Shown piece after piece: positions 1 through 9,519 of a DNA stretch of 64,000 nucleotides. The notes below the pieces were generated by a model. The model worked only from the letters and a program-made list of their open reading frames with translations. It was not told the DNA's origin and searched no databases. The stretch's first letter is position 1. Each line of letters starts with the position of its first letter. Source of the DNA: an uncultured Thalassotalea sp. (GTDB lineage Bacteria > Pseudomonadota > Gammaproteobacteria > Enterobacterales > Alteromonadaceae). Location: assembly GCA_947492575.1 (NCBI GenBank), contig CANLNK010000004.1:124001-188000 (forward strand), read 5' to 3'. Position numbers and translations under genes: made by a program.

Positions 1-2
1 AT

Positions 3-1367
3 CAGAGTCTACTCGATAAAATGTCGAAAGGCCTGAAGCAGCGATTAAAGTCTGCCCCGTCGCGCTTAGGCTATGACCGTCACATGCCAGAATACATGGT
101 GAAGTTTTTACGTAAAGCGTTGAAAATTCGTGATGAAAACAACCTAGTCGCTGGCGTACGATATCGCCATTTCAAAGACTTTGTAAGTTTTCCCAATTTA
201 GGTGAGAAGTCATTGGAAAAATCAGAGTTAGTAGCTTTAGACTCGCAACAGTTTTTAGCTCATAACAATATTTTCGATGCGATTAGCCAGGGCGATGTCC
301 TAGTCTATTACCCGTACTACAAATTCAGACACTTTACCGAATTTGTGCGCCAAGCCTCATACGATTCGAATGTTGTGCATATAAAAATCAACATTTATCG
401 GGTTGCCAAGAACTCCGAAATAATCCATTCACTCATGGAAGCGGTTAAGAACGGTAAACAAGTTACCGTAGTCGTAGAACTCCGCGCTCGCTTTGATGAA
501 GAGGCTAATATCGAATGGGCTAAACGCATGAAAGATGCGGGTATTCATGTCGAATTCGGTATTGATACCCTAAAAGTGCACTCCAAGCTCTGCATAATCT
601 CCCGCAACGAAGATGATAAAATAGTACGTTACGCCCATATAGGGACAGGTAACTTTCACGAAAAAAACGCCCGAATCTATACAGATTATTCTTTATTTAC
701 GAAGCATAAAGAGATTGCACAGGAAGTTGACAACGTTTTTTCTTTTATCAAACACAGTTACAAACGCTTCAGGTTTAATCATCTAATTGTTTCTCCTCTC
801 ACTTCACGCAGGCGCTTATATCAGCTTATTGATAATGAAATAGCCTTTGCCTATGCAGGTGAAAAAGCGGAAATTACATTAAAAATTAATAACCTTGTAG
901 ATAAAGGTTTAGTTGATAGGCTTTACAAGGCAAGTAGCGCAGGTGTCAAAATTAAAATGATTATCCGAGGTATGTGTTCACTTATTCCAGGTATAAAAGG
1001 TGTAAGTGAAAACATTAAAATTATCTCTATAGTCGATCAATTTCTTGAGCACCCCAGAGTTATGCTATTTCGCAACAACGGTGAGCAATCATTGTTCATA
1101 AGCTCAGCTGATTGGATGGAGCGCAATATCGACCAACGTGTCGAAGTTGCCTGTCCCATTTATGATGCAGGGCTAAAGAAGCGAATTATCGAAAGCTTAG
1201 AAATTCAATTTAAAGACAATCAAAAAGCTCGTATTATTAATGGCGCGCAAGATAATAAATACGTTAAGCAAGGACAAAAGCCAGCAATACGTTCGCAACT
1301 CGCCATTTACGATTACTTGCAACAACAAGAAAAAGACATCAAAAAAGCATTAAAAAAATCGGAATAA
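3..1367 (+). CDS. ppk1: Polyphosphate kinase 1, C-terminal part (5' end outside window)
   Basis: Makes long-chain polyphosphate from the gamma-phosphate of ATP, reversibly, at the inner membrane. The reading frame is open to the left edge (codons before the first ATG at 21 read QSLLDK and continue the family alignment), so this is about the last 455 of roughly 690 residues and the true start is off-window. Visible family signatures, counted from the ATG at 21: the catalytic-histidine segment KVHSKLCIISR (His near residue 187), then YAHIGTGNFHEKNAR and FISSADWMERNIDQRVEV in the second phospholipase-D-like domain. The stop lies 6 bases before ppx, so the two are almost certainly co-transcribed; polymer synthesis and degradation genes are commonly paired this way in gammaproteobacteria. 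Confidence 0.96.
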   Translation, partial: QSLLDKMSKGLKQRLKSAPSRLGYDRHMPEYMVKFLRKALKIRDENNLVAGVRYRHFKDFVSFPNLGEKSLEKSELVALDSQQFLAHNNIFDAISQGDVLVYYPYYKFRHFTEFVRQASYDSNVVHIKINIYRVAKNSEIIHSLMEAVKNGKQVTVVVELRARFDEEANIEWAKRMKDAGIHVEFGIDTLKVHSKLCIISRNEDDKIVRYAHIGTGNFHEKNARIYTDYSLFTKHKEIAQEVDNVFSFIKHSYKRFRFNHLIVSPLTSRRRLYQLIDNEIAFAYAGEKAEITLKINNLVDKGLVDRLYKASSAGVKIKMIIRGMCSLIPGIKGVSENIKIISIVDQFLEHPRVMLFRNNGEQSLFISSADWMERNIDQRVEVACPIYDAGLKKRIIESLEIQFKDNQKARIINGAQDNKYVKQGQKPAIRSQLAIYDYLQQQEKDIKKALKKSE

Positions 1368-1373
1368 GTAAAT

Positions 1374-2888
1374 ATGAGCCAACTTTCTGAGCCTAACCAA
1401 ACCAATGAACCGTACCACATTGGTGCGCTCGATATTGGCTCTAACAGCTTTCATTTTGTCTTCGCCCGCGTGGTCAATGACAACTTACAAATCCTGCACT
1501 CCGAAAAATACCGCGTAAAGCTTGCTCAGGGGTTACAGGCCGATAACACTCTAGATCAAGCCGCAATAGAAAGAGGGGTAAAAGCCCTCGCTGATCTAGC
1601 CCCTCTTACAGAAAATTTAACACCTGAAAACTTTCGCGTAGTCGCTACTTACACATTAAGGAAGGCAAAAAATGCGCAAGCATTTTTAGATGCTGCAGCA
1701 ACAGTATTCCCCTTCGACATTGAGGTTGTATCTGGTCATGAAGAGGCGCGGCTTATCTATCAGGGCGTAGCTCACTATTTGCCGCCAGCGACACAACGAC
1801 TCGTCCTTGATATTGGTGGTGGTAGTACCGAAGTAGTCATCGGTAAAGATCTAGAAACCAGACAGTTAACCAGTTTGAATATCGGTTGTGTTAGTTTCGC
1901 CCGCCGCTACTTTGATCACGGAAAGATCACCAAGAGAGCGTTTGAGAAAGCAATTCTCAATGCAAAGCAAGAAATAGAATCTCATGTAAAACGCTTCCAA
2001 CGTGCGGGCTGGCAAGAAGTTGTTGGTACGTCTGGCACGATGAAATCGATTTTCCAACAGCTAAACGGCATGAGAGGTGAAGAGTCAGCGTTTACTATAA
2101 AAGAGCTTCATACGCTCAAAGAAACGCTCATTGAGGCGGGTCATGCCGATAACATTGATTTACCTAACCTCAAAGAAAGCAGACGTCATATTATTGCCCC
2201 TGGCCTTGCTATAGTAATCGCGCTAGTTGAAATGCTATCGATTAAAGGCGTTGACTATTGTGACTACTCTTTAAGAGAGGGCGTTCTTAACGAGCAGCTC
2301 GATGCTTTGCAATATGCTGATATTCGAGACCGAACCATTAATAGCCTTGCGACACGGTTTAACGTTGATGAACAACAAGTCGATAAGGTATCTGAAGTGG
2401 CCAAGACGCTATTTAGTGCTGCAGTAGCGCCTTGGAAGCTAAAGAAAAAAACCTACCGTCAATTGCTCAATTGGGCAATAAAAATCCACGAGATCGGGTA
2501 TGACATTAACCCGTCCGCTTATCACAAGCACAGTCGTTATATAGCGCTCAATGCCGATTTAGCAGGTTTTAATTTAGAACAACAACAAGCGCTAGCTTGG
2601 CTTATAGGTAATCAACGTAAGAAAGTGCAATTTGAGGATGAACTGCTTTGGTATGTACTTAATATTGGTAATCTATCAAAGCTACTCGCCATATTGCGAC
2701 TGTCAGTATTACTGAGCCAGCAACGTCAGCTCACGGATGACGTAGAAATGCAACTGTCGATAAAAGAAGAACAAATTGATATTGCCTTTTCTAGCCACTG
2801 GCTAGAAGAAAAACCTTTGATTCAAGCAGACCTAGCACGTGAGAAGAAACAGCAAACCCTACTCGGGGTAAACTTATCATATAGCTAG
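1374..2888 (+). CDS. ppx: Exopolyphosphatase (Ppx/GppA family)
   Basis: Hydrolyses terminal phosphates from polyphosphate chains in the cytoplasm. At 504 residues it has full Ppx length, with the N-terminal ASKHA-fold phosphate loops LDIGSNSFHFVFARV (about residue 19) and LDIGGGSTEVVIG (about 145), the acidic EEARLIYQGV segment, VGTSGTMKSI, and a long helical C-terminal HD-like region. The gene follows ppk1 by 6 bases and ends before a strong hairpin that also serves the convergent pstS. Ppx rather than GppA is chosen from the ppk linkage; the two enzymes overlap in sequence, so pppGpp hydrolysis cannot be excluded. Confidence 0.95.
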   Translation: MSQLSEPNQTNEPYHIGALDIGSNSFHFVFARVVNDNLQILHSEKYRVKLAQGLQADNTLDQAAIERGVKALADLAPLTENLTPENFRVVATYTLRKAKNAQAFLDAAATVFPFDIEVVSGHEEARLIYQGVAHYLPPATQRLVLDIGGGSTEVVIGKDLETRQLTSLNIGCVSFARRYFDHGKITKRAFEKAILNAKQEIESHVKRFQRAGWQEVVGTSGTMKSIFQQLNGMRGEESAFTIKELHTLKETLIEAGHADNIDLPNLKESRRHIIAPGLAIVIALVEMLSIKGVDYCDYSLREGVLNEQLDALQYADIRDRTINSLATRFNVDEQQVDKVSEVAKTLFSAAVAPWKLKKKTYRQLLNWAIKIHEIGYDINPSAYHKHSRYIALNADLAGFNLEQQQALAWLIGNQRKKVQFEDELLWYVLNIGNLSKLLAILRLSVLLSQQRQLTDDVEMQLSIKEEQIDIAFSSHWLEEKPLIQADLAREKKQQTLLGVNLSYS

Positions 2889-2970
2889 CAAATACCGTAC
2901 TTTCCCTATAACGATTAAACCACTGCATTGCTTATACAGACAAAAGCACATAAACCAAAAGTCAGAAACA

Positions 2971-2998
2971 AAAAGGCCAGCATTACGCTGGCCTTTTT
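2971..2998. terminator. Bidirectional intrinsic terminator between ppx and pstS
   Basis: An 11-bp perfect stem (AAAAGGCCAGC / GCTGGCCTTTT) with a 5-base loop, flanked by A and T runs on both sides. It lies between the convergent genes ppx (+) and pstS (-) and can terminate both. Confidence 0.9.
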
Positions 2999-3022
2999 AT
3001 CACTCTGTCGAGCTAAGTCAGA

Positions 3023-3982
3023 TTAGAAACCTAACTTTTTGAACTCTTTTTCAACTACTTTAGCTGGTAGTGGAATGTAGCCATCTTTTTCTACAATCTT
3101 TTGACCAGACTTAGAAAGCACCATTTTTAAGAATTCTGTGGTCATTGGGTCTAATGGCTTGTTCGGGTGCTTGTTTACGTAAACGTATAAGTAACGAGAT
3201 AGTGGGTACTTACCAGATACAGCATTTTGCATAGACGCTTCAACGAAGTTGTCGCCTTTCTTAGCTAGTGGTAAAGCACGAACGCCAGAAGTTTTGTAAC
3301 CGATACCTGAGTAACCGATACCGTTAAGTGAAGCAGATACTGATTGCACAACTGATGCAGAACCTGGTTGCTCGTTTACCGTATTTTTGAAGTCACCTTT
3401 ACATAGGCCTTTCTTTTTGAAGTAGCCGTATGTACCAGATACTGAGTTACGACCGTAAAGTTGAATGTCTTTACCTGTCCACTCACCGCTAAGGCCTAAG
3501 TCACCCCAGCGATCAGCATCTTCTGCAGCACCACACTTACGGTTGCTTGAGAAAATAGCATCTACTTGGTCAATGCGTAAACCTTCGATTGGGTTATCTT
3601 TGTGTACGAATACAGCTAATGCATCGATAGCAACACGAACTGCAGTCGGCTTGTAACCAAAGTGCTTTTCGAATGCTTCAATTTCACGAGACTTCATTTT
3701 ACGGCTCATTGGACCTAAGTTTGATGTAGACTCAGTTAATGCCGGTGGAGCAGTTGAAGAACCAGCTGCTTGAATTTGGATGTTTACGTTAGGGTAAGTG
3801 CGTTTGAACTCTTCTGCCCAGAACGTCATCATGTTTGCTAACGTATCAGAACCAACTGAAGAAAGGTTACCTGAGATACCGCTTACTTTTGAGTACTCTG
3901 GTAAGTTTTTGTCAATAGCTGCTGCTGAAAAGCTAACTAAGCTTGCTAATCCAATTGCGCTTAATGCACGTTTTAAACTCAT
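3023..3982 (-). CDS. pstS: Phosphate ABC transporter substrate-binding protein PstS
   Basis: Periplasmic high-affinity phosphate-binding protein that delivers Pi to PstCAB. About 319 residues, with an N-terminal signal peptide ([24 protein letters not shown]) and PstS signatures: [31 protein letters not shown] with the phosphate-binding Ser/Thr, [13 protein letters not shown] and a C-terminal [12 protein letters not shown] segment. I chose the ATG at 3982: a GGAG motif sits 6 bases upstream, while the in-frame ATG 12 bases further out overlaps that motif. No pstC, pstA or pstB follows; the gene is single and convergent with ppx. A Pho-box-like repeat at 4108-4128 suggests PhoB activation, fitting its place beside phoBR. 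Confidence 0.96.
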   Translation of the reverse strand: MSLKRALSAIGLASLVSFSAAAIDKNLPEYSKVSGISGNLSSVGSDTLANMMTFWAEEFKRTYPNVNIQIQAAGSSTAPPALTESTSNLGPMSRKMKSREIEAFEKHFGYKPTAVRVAIDALAVFVHKDNPIEGLRIDQVDAIFSSNRKCGAAEDADRWGDLGLSGEWTGKDIQLYGRNSVSGTYGYFKKKGLCKGDFKNTVNEQPGSASVVQSVSASLNGIGYSGIGYKTSGVRALPLAKKGDNFVEASMQNAVSGKYPLSRYLYVYVNKHPNKPLDPMTTEFLKMVLSKSGQKIVEKDGYIPLPAKVVEKEFKKLGF

Positions 3983-4107
3983 AATAATCTCCAATGAGCT
4001 GAAATGAAGTTAACTAGCGTAAGGCGTTGTCAAATCTTGTGTTGCAATCACCAAGATACGCTAAATTTTGACTACTATATAAAGCAATTGTGACTAGTAT
4101 ATTTCCA

Positions 4108-4128
4108 CTTTATTACACAAATATTACA
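4108..4128 (-). promoter_or_regulatory. Candidate Pho box upstream of pstS
   Basis: Read on the minus strand this contains TGTAATATTTG followed directly by TGTAATAAAG, two TGTNA half-sites exactly 11 bp apart, the spacing bound by PhoB. It lies about 125 bp upstream of the pstS start. Similar sites occur before phoB and the porin. A TATAGT at 4074-4079 could be a -10 element, but the distance is not ideal. Confidence 0.6.
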
Positions 4129-4209
4129 CGTGTAACAAAGTTGAAATCTGAGGTAAAAAAAGTCGGAGGATTGGTTGATTTCCATATCAACCAATATTCA
4201 TTGTATAAA

Positions 4210-5514
4210 CTAAGGGAGTGGAATGACAGAAGCTTCTTCAAAAACAATCGAGAATTCACTACCCTTCTGCCATTGGCTATTAATAATGAGTTCAGCATGA
4301 TGATGTTGCAACACGTGCTTCACAATCGCGAGCCCAAGCCCTGAACCACCGGTATTGCGAGAGCGTGATTTATCAACGCGATAAAAACGCTCAGTTAAAC
4401 GATTTACATCTTCAGGGCGGATACCTGGTCCATTATCCTTCACAGAAAACTTAGCTTTACTGCCAAAGCGCTTCCAACTGATATGAATTTCTCCACCGCT
4501 TTGAGTGTAAGCTATAGCATTCGACATTAAGTTTGCTAACGCACTCTTAATTTCGGAATCGACGCCCAATAAGCCAATACTATCGTCAATATCCGCGGTA
4601 ATAGTGTGCTGCTTGTCTTGGTTAAGCCAGTGAGCATCTTTTAATAAATGCTCAAGTACGTAAGGAATATTCAAACGTTGTTTTAGATCATCATCCGTAT
4701 TTACTTCCACGCGAGACAGCACCAGCAATTGTTCGACTAAGCGGTCCATGCGAGAGACTTGTCCTTCAATCACGTGAAATGCTTGCAACCAATGTGGATC
4801 AAAATCACCTTCCGATGCTTGAATCATCTCAACGTAACCACGCACTACTGTTAAAGGCGTTTTCAACTCGTGAGAAACGTTGGCAACAAAATCGCGACGC
4901 ATTTCTTCGACACGATGTACTTTACTTACATCACGAGCTAGCACAAGAACATGATCTTGACCGTAGTCAATGAAACGAATTTCCAACTGAATATCAGAAT
5001 TTACCGGAGAAGGTAAAAGGCAAGGCGTGTCGTAATCAGCCTTTTCAAGGTAAGTAGTGAATTCAGGCGCACGCAACAAGTTATCTATACGTTGCCCTTG
5101 GTCGCTAGGCCAGCGAATACCAAGCAACTTTTTAGCTCTCTTGTTACTCCACTGAATGGTTAAGTCTTCACCAAGCACAATACCACCGTCGGGTACTGCC
5201 TCCGCACCGTCGCGAAATCGTCTTAAACGGGAATTAAGTTTTTGCTGTTTTCTTCGATATTTACGAATTTTTCGATCCAGACCATCGAAGATACGCCCCC
5301 AGCTACCTTCTGCTGTGGGTGCAGAAATATTTTTTGTTTTCCATAACCAGTTTGATAATTGGACAAGATGTTTGTACTGATAAAAAATAACGCCAAAAGC
5401 CGTTATCAACATCGCTAATAAAATGTGCCCTACTAGGTAACCTAATAGAGCACTTATTGAAAAAATTATCAGTAATCGAGATAGAACTTGTCCTAAAGAA
5501 AGTCTAAATGGCAT
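4210..5514 (-). CDS. phoR: Phosphate regulon sensor histidine kinase PhoR
   Basis: Membrane histidine kinase that phosphorylates PhoB when phosphate is scarce and is held inactive through the Pst transporter. The 434 residues match the family: two closely spaced membrane helices (about 11-27 and 29-47) with almost no periplasmic loop, a charged linker, a PAS domain (about 105-195), an H-box with His215 (ANVSHELKTPLT), and an HATPase with N-box NLMSNAIAYT, DNGPGIRPED and GGSGLGLAIVKH. It begins 4 bases after phoB ends, so phoBR is one operon. The tiny periplasmic portion is typical of PhoR and argues against a sensor with an external ligand. Confidence 0.96.
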   Translation of the reverse strand: MPFRLSLGQVLSRLLIIFSISALLGYLVGHILLAMLITAFGVIFYQYKHLVQLSNWLWKTKNISAPTAEGSWGRIFDGLDRKIRKYRRKQQKLNSRLRRFRDGAEAVPDGGIVLGEDLTIQWSNKRAKKLLGIRWPSDQGQRIDNLLRAPEFTTYLEKADYDTPCLLPSPVNSDIQLEIRFIDYGQDHVLVLARDVSKVHRVEEMRRDFVANVSHELKTPLTVVRGYVEMIQASEGDFDPHWLQAFHVIEGQVSRMDRLVEQLLVLSRVEVNTDDDLKQRLNIPYVLEHLLKDAHWLNQDKQHTITADIDDSIGLLGVDSEIKSALANLMSNAIAYTQSGGEIHISWKRFGSKAKFSVKDNGPGIRPEDVNRLTERFYRVDKSRSRNTGGSGLGLAIVKHVLQHHHAELIINSQWQKGSEFSIVFEEASVIPLP

Positions 5515-5518
5515 ACAA

Positions 5519-6214
5519 TTAATTTAATACCTTACCTGAGAATCGGTAACCGGCGCCGCGTACAGTTTGAATAAAGTCGTCATGGCCGTGACCAGAAATT
5601 GCTTTACGTAAACGACGAATATGCACGTCAACCGTACGATCTTCAACATAAACATTGGTTCCCCAAACATTATCAAGTAACTGCTCTCTTGAGTATACAC
5701 GCTCAGTATGCGTCATAAAAAAGTGCAGTAAACGAAATTCTGTAGGGCCTAAATCAAGGTCACTATTGTTGATTGTTACACGGTGTGCAACGGGATCAAG
5801 CTTCATACCATGAAACTCAATGGCTTCTTCTAACGCCGTAGGAGAAACGCGACGGATAACCGCTTTAATACGCGCGATTAATTCTTTTGGCGAGAAAGGC
5901 TTAGTTACGTAATCGTCGACACCTGCGTCGAAACCTTTAACCTTGTCTTCCTCATCCGCGCGCGCTGTTAACATGATGATTGGGATATTACGCGTGTATT
6001 CGTTTTGCTTAAGTGTCTTAGCAAGCTTTACACCTGTACCACCTGGGAGCATCCAATCCAAAAGAATTAAATCAGGATATGGCTCAGCAATTTTACTCAT
6101 TGCTTGATCAATATCTTGAGCCTCAATCGCATTGAAACCATTTTGCTCCAATACAAAAGTGATCATTTCCCTGATTGGTGCTTCATCTTCAACCACTAAT
6201 ATCTGTCTATTCAT
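5519..6214 (-). CDS. phoB: Phosphate regulon response regulator PhoB
   Basis: OmpR/PhoB-type transcription factor, 231 residues. The receiver domain has the acidic pair VVEDE, the phosphorylation site Asp53 ([11 protein letters not shown]), Thr in [13 protein letters not shown] and Lys in [10 protein letters not shown]; the winged-helix DNA-binding domain (about 132-229) has [17 protein letters not shown] and [12 protein letters not shown]. It is first in the phoB-phoR operon and has a Pho-box-like repeat about 65 bp upstream, consistent with the autoactivation known for this family. Predicted targets visible here are phoBR itself, pstS and the porin. Confidence 0.97.
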   Translation of the reverse strand: MNRQILVVEDEAPIREMITFVLEQNGFNAIEAQDIDQAMSKIAEPYPDLILLDWMLPGGTGVKLAKTLKQNEYTRNIPIIMLTARADEEDKVKGFDAGVDDYVTKPFSPKELIARIKAVIRRVSPTALEEAIEFHGMKLDPVAHRVTINNSDLDLGPTEFRLLHFFMTHTERVYSREQLLDNVWGTNVYVEDRTVDVHIRRLRKAISGHGHDDFIQTVRGAGYRFSGKVLN

Positions 6215-6274
6215 TCAAAATGTACCTGAAAGTAATCATCTAATCTAATTCAATGGAAAATATTCTGATAAAGT

Positions 6275-6294
6275 TTGATTACACTTTTATGACA
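6275..6294 (-). promoter_or_regulatory. Candidate Pho box upstream of phoB
   Basis: Minus strand reads TGTCATAAAAG then TGTAATC: two TGTNAT half-sites 11 bp apart, close to the enterobacterial Pho-box pattern. It is 60-80 bp upstream of the phoB start codon. Confidence 0.7.
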
Positions 6295-6342
6295 CTTAAC
6301 AGTTAAAATGAAATGATTATGTAATATCTGACAATAAGCAAG

Positions 6343-6369
6343 AAAAAAGCCGCGATTTGCGACTTTTTA
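6343..6369 (-). terminator. Intrinsic terminator of the porin gene
   Basis: On the minus strand a 9-bp stem (AAAAGTCGC / GCGGCTTTT, one G-T wobble) is followed by a T run, 25-50 bases after the porin stop codon and ahead of phoB. Confidence 0.75.
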
Positions 6370-6393
6370 TTGATGTGAAATAAGTGCCAAGCG

Positions 6394-7323
6394 CTAGAAT
6401 TTATATTCTAAACCAACACCTAAGTAATCTTCATCAGGACTTGAGTCCATATCGAACGTTGTATAAAAGCCAAATAACTTAGTATTTTTAGCTAGTTTGT
6501 AATCTGCACCTAGTGTGATACCGTTTTTGTCATCACCACCATCTACTTCAGCAAATTGCACTTGAGCTTTTACATCGACTTTGCTGCTTAAACCGTATTT
6601 AGCTGATACCATGAAACCGTCAGTTTCTTTACCAGAATCAACATCTTCTTGAGTTTGAGCAATTGCACCAAGTGTCACACCAGCAACTTTACCCTGAACA
6701 CTTGCACGCACTACGTCGTAGCCAGCAACGTCTGAATCAACAGCAATTGCTGCATATAAATTAGATTTTTTAAGCTTTGCATCGCCGTATACAACAGATG
6801 CTGAGATACCATCTTCGCCATCAACGCTGTCTTCAGCAATGTACGTTAAACCGAATTGTAAGCCTGAGTACTTAGGCGACTTGTATGTTACTGAATCAGC
6901 TACGCGGTTTTCACCTTTCCAAAGACTCTTGATATCGGCATTTAAGTCGCTGAACAAGTCAATTTTACCCTGAGACTGTTTCAGAACCGTGTCATTTTTA
7001 CCCAATAACACTTCACCAAATTCACCTTTCAAACCAACGTATTGATTACGATCGGTAATGCTATCGCCTTTGGCACTATCACCATCCATATCAACTTGGA
7101 ATTCAGCTTTGTAAACAAGCGTCAAACCATCATCTAATTTGTATTCACCTTTCAAACCAATGCGTGACGCATTACTTTTTAATTCAGTGAAGCTTCCCTC
7201 GCCTTCATCCGAGCTTTGGAACGTTAAATTTGCTTTTCCGTATAATTCAACAGCGGCTGCAGAAGCAGCAAAAGTAGGTGCAGATAATACAGCGAGTGCA
7301 AGAGCTTGCTTAGTAAAGTTCAT
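6394..7323 (-). CDS. Gram-negative general porin, probably phosphate-regulated
   Basis: Outer-membrane trimeric-type porin of 309 residues. The start is the ATG at 7323, which has an AGGT ribosome-binding site and begins the signal peptide MNFTKQALALAVLSAPTFAASAAA; an upstream in-frame ATG would add 34 non-signal residues and run into the Pho-box region. After cleavage the protein begins VELYGKANLTFQ, followed by porin hallmarks SRIGLKGEYKLDDGLTLVYKAEFQV, QYVGLKGEFGEVLLGKNDTVLK and a terminal aromatic (GVGLEYKF). A PhoB-type repeat upstream and the position next to phoBR suggest a PhoE/OmpP-like phosphate-starvation porin; that role is inferred, since sequence alone does not tell substrate selectivity. 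Confidence 0.92.
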   Translation of the reverse strand: MNFTKQALALAVLSAPTFAASAAAVELYGKANLTFQSSDEGEGSFTELKSNASRIGLKGEYKLDDGLTLVYKAEFQVDMDGDSAKGDSITDRNQYVGLKGEFGEVLLGKNDTVLKQSQGKIDLFSDLNADIKSLWKGENRVADSVTYKSPKYSGLQFGLTYIAEDSVDGEDGISASVVYGDAKLKKSNLYAAIAVDSDVAGYDVVRASVQGKVAGVTLGAIAQTQEDVDSGKETDGFMVSAKYGLSSKVDVKAQVQFAEVDGGDDKNGITLGADYKLAKNTKLFGFYTTFDMDSSPDEDYLGVGLEYKF

Positions 7324-7386
7324 GTTAGTACCTATATGAAATAGTAATAGTTGGCCCCAAAATTTGCCGCGTAGTTTCGCAGTGAA

Positions 7387-7424
7387 GTGTGACACTTTTA
7401 TTACAATGTGTAATATTTGTGACA
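7387..7424. promoter_or_regulatory. Candidate double Pho box between porin and sensor kinase genes
   Basis: The minus strand contains TGTAATAAAAG then TGTCACAC (7387-7405), two half-sites 11 bp apart, 64-82 bp before the porin ATG. The plus strand contains TGTAATATTTG then TGACAT (7409-7424), nearly the pstS half-site. The opposite orientations leave open that the divergent kinase gene at 7676 also responds. Apart from this site, the 350-base gap (7324-7675) is AT-rich with nothing else recognisable. Confidence 0.6.
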
Positions 7425-7675
7425 TTTTTTTTAAGGTTTTATTTAGCCAGCATTACACTTAAGTGACAAAAAAATTACGATTTAAGCTTCAAATCAAGAG
7501 GTTATTTACAACTTTGTTGCTTAATTATAGTAGAGTTTTCTGAATTCACCGTATTCGTCAGCTATTCTCTATGTATCACAGCAAAAAGGCTGTTAACTTA
7601 ATTTGTGATAGATTAAAGTGAAAAAAGACACTGAGTTTTATAAAGAAAATTAAACAAATAGTAAAAGAGCCATAC

Positions 7676-9415
7676 ATGAAAGTAACGAGTATATCCCGCA
7701 AACTGCTGTCACGCGTTCTGTCCCTCTATTTTGTGCTAACGCTGATCGTTACTGGTGTCCAAATTTTTGCCGAATACTTCAATGCGAAAAGTCTGATTAA
7801 TGAAGAGTTACTGCAATTAGAAAAAACTTTTAGCGGTAGCCTAACCCGAGCAGTATGGGAACTTAATACCCAACAAGCTATTGATATCGCTCAAGGGCTA
7901 GTGGCTATTCCTATGATCAAAGGTATAAAAGTCACCGACGAAAACAACCAAGTGATCACCCAGTTAGGTGAAGTGGGTGAAGACCAACCATTTAATTATG
8001 AAGAGAGCAATAATGAAAAACTTCAAAACATGCACTCAGTAAGTGGTCGCCTATTTGGTCATACTTTCCCACTTATATTCGAATTTTCGGGTCGCACCAC
8101 GCAAGTTGGCTCAGTCACCTTGCTATCGAGTAATGAAGTTATTTTTAACCGAATAGAAGTCGGTCTCTACTTCCTTATTGGCAATGCCATGGTAAAAACA
8201 GCAGCACTTATCTTCTTGTTTTCTCTAGCATTTAGAAGGCTTTTAACAGAACCCCTAAATGAGCTAACCGATCAAATAAATCAACTAGATTTAGAAGACC
8301 CAGAAGCGTCCAAATTTCATTCAGTTCAATATGAAAAAAACGAATTACACATTTTGGAAGATGCCTACAATAACTTGATAGACGAGTTGATTCAGTTTAA
8401 AGAAAAGCTCGCGCACGCTCAGGTTGACCTTGTTAACGCCAACAACAGATTGGATGAACAAAACCTATTACTGGAACAAGAAGTAGCCAAAAAAACCTCT
8501 TCTTTGAGCACTACCATGTTAAAAATGGAAATGCAGCAACGCGAACTTTTAACGCAACAAGAACAACTTAAAGCAGAGAATAACCGTCGCAAGCAAACAG
8601 AAATGACACTCACTCAAACGAATAGTGACTTAAAGTCATCTGTACAAGAACTCCACAAGGCACAAGCGAGACTGCTCGACGCAGAAAAAATGGCAGTATT
8701 GGGTAGTTTATCTGCCGAAGTTTCTCACGAAATAAACACACCAATTGGCGTTAGTATTACTTCGACAAGTTATTTGAGTGACTTACTAGAGAAAGTGACT
8801 GACGATATCGAGAAACAAACCATTACTAAGCGCGGTATGGAAGAGTTTATCGCCAATGCACAGCAAAGTGTTAAGCTACTAATAAATAACCTTACCCGTG
8901 CATCTGATTTAATTTCAAGCTACAAGCAAGTGGCTGTTGACCAAACCAGTGACAAAATACGAGTAGTGAACGTAGCAAAATATATCGATGAGATTATTCA
9001 GTCATTACACCCGAAGTTAAAGAAAACATCACATACCATTCGTGTAAACTGCCCTGACAACATTGAAATATACGTTCATGCCGGTGCGGTAGCTCAAATT
9101 ATTACCAACCTAGTTATCAATTCAATTATTCACGGTTTTGAAGGGATAAACCGTGGCGAGATAAAGATCGATGTGAGCTACCAAAATGAGCGCTTACACC
9201 TCAAGTATCAAGATAATGGCATTGGCGTAGATGAAAAAACCTTGGCGAATATATTTGACCCCTTCTACACAACAAAAGCTTCCGAAGGCGGCTCGGGCTT
9301 AGGCACTCATATCATTCACAGCTTAGTTGTCGATACACTCAACGGCGAAATAAGCGCTGCAAGCACGCCTAATGAAGGTCTTACTTTTGATATCGCATTC
9401 GACAACATGAAGTAG
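7676..9415 (+). CDS. Membrane sensor histidine kinase, orphan
   Basis: 579 residues. Two membrane helices (about 14-35 and 161-188) bracket a periplasmic sensor of about 125 residues of unrecognised type. Next come a HAMP-like segment, a long coiled coil (about 245-335, rich in Gln/Glu/Leu), the H-box with His351 (SLSAEVSHEINTPIG), and an HATPase with N-box NLVINSIIHGFE, DNGIGVDE, FDPFYTTK and GGSGLGTH. No response regulator is adjacent, so the partner is unknown. The catalytic half, including SYKQVAVDQ after the dimerisation helices, closely parallels the kinase at 51971-53875, so the two are paralogues. Its stop lies in a hairpin at 9408-9433. Phosphate control from the shared upstream region is possible but unproven. 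Confidence 0.9.
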   Translation: MKVTSISRKLLSRVLSLYFVLTLIVTGVQIFAEYFNAKSLINEELLQLEKTFSGSLTRAVWELNTQQAIDIAQGLVAIPMIKGIKVTDENNQVITQLGEVGEDQPFNYEESNNEKLQNMHSVSGRLFGHTFPLIFEFSGRTTQVGSVTLLSSNEVIFNRIEVGLYFLIGNAMVKTAALIFLFSLAFRRLLTEPLNELTDQINQLDLEDPEASKFHSVQYEKNELHILEDAYNNLIDELIQFKEKLAHAQVDLVNANNRLDEQNLLLEQEVAKKTSSLSTTMLKMEMQQRELLTQQEQLKAENNRRKQTEMTLTQTNSDLKSSVQELHKAQARLLDAEKMAVLGSLSAEVSHEINTPIGVSITSTSYLSDLLEKVTDDIEKQTITKRGMEEFIANAQQSVKLLINNLTRASDLISSYKQVAVDQTSDKIRVVNVAKYIDEIIQSLHPKLKKTSHTIRVNCPDNIEIYVHAGAVAQIITNLVINSIIHGFEGINRGEIKIDVSYQNERLHLKYQDNGIGVDEKTLANIFDPFYTTKASEGGSGLGTHIIHSLVVDTLNGEISAASTPNEGLTFDIAFDNMK

Positions 9416-9433
9416 GTCATTTACCCTACTTCA
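9408..9433 (+). terminator. Hairpin at the end of the sensor kinase gene
   Basis: A 9-bp perfect stem (TGAAGTAGG / CCTACTTCA, 8-base loop) containing the kinase stop codon. There is no T run after it, so it may stabilise the transcript 3' end or terminate weakly. Confidence 0.45.
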
Positions 9434-9519
9434 ACTTAATTCATTACGGATGATCCGCTGCACTATTTGCGGTATCATGCCGTCCGACTCATTTTTACTG
9501 GTTGATAAGGTACACATTA

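Noticed and set aside
4171-4194. Hairpin after phoR (TTGGTTGAT / ATCAACCAA) as a terminator
   Set aside because: The stem is good but the T run on the minus strand comes about nine bases later, so it is not a standard terminator and is not listed as one.
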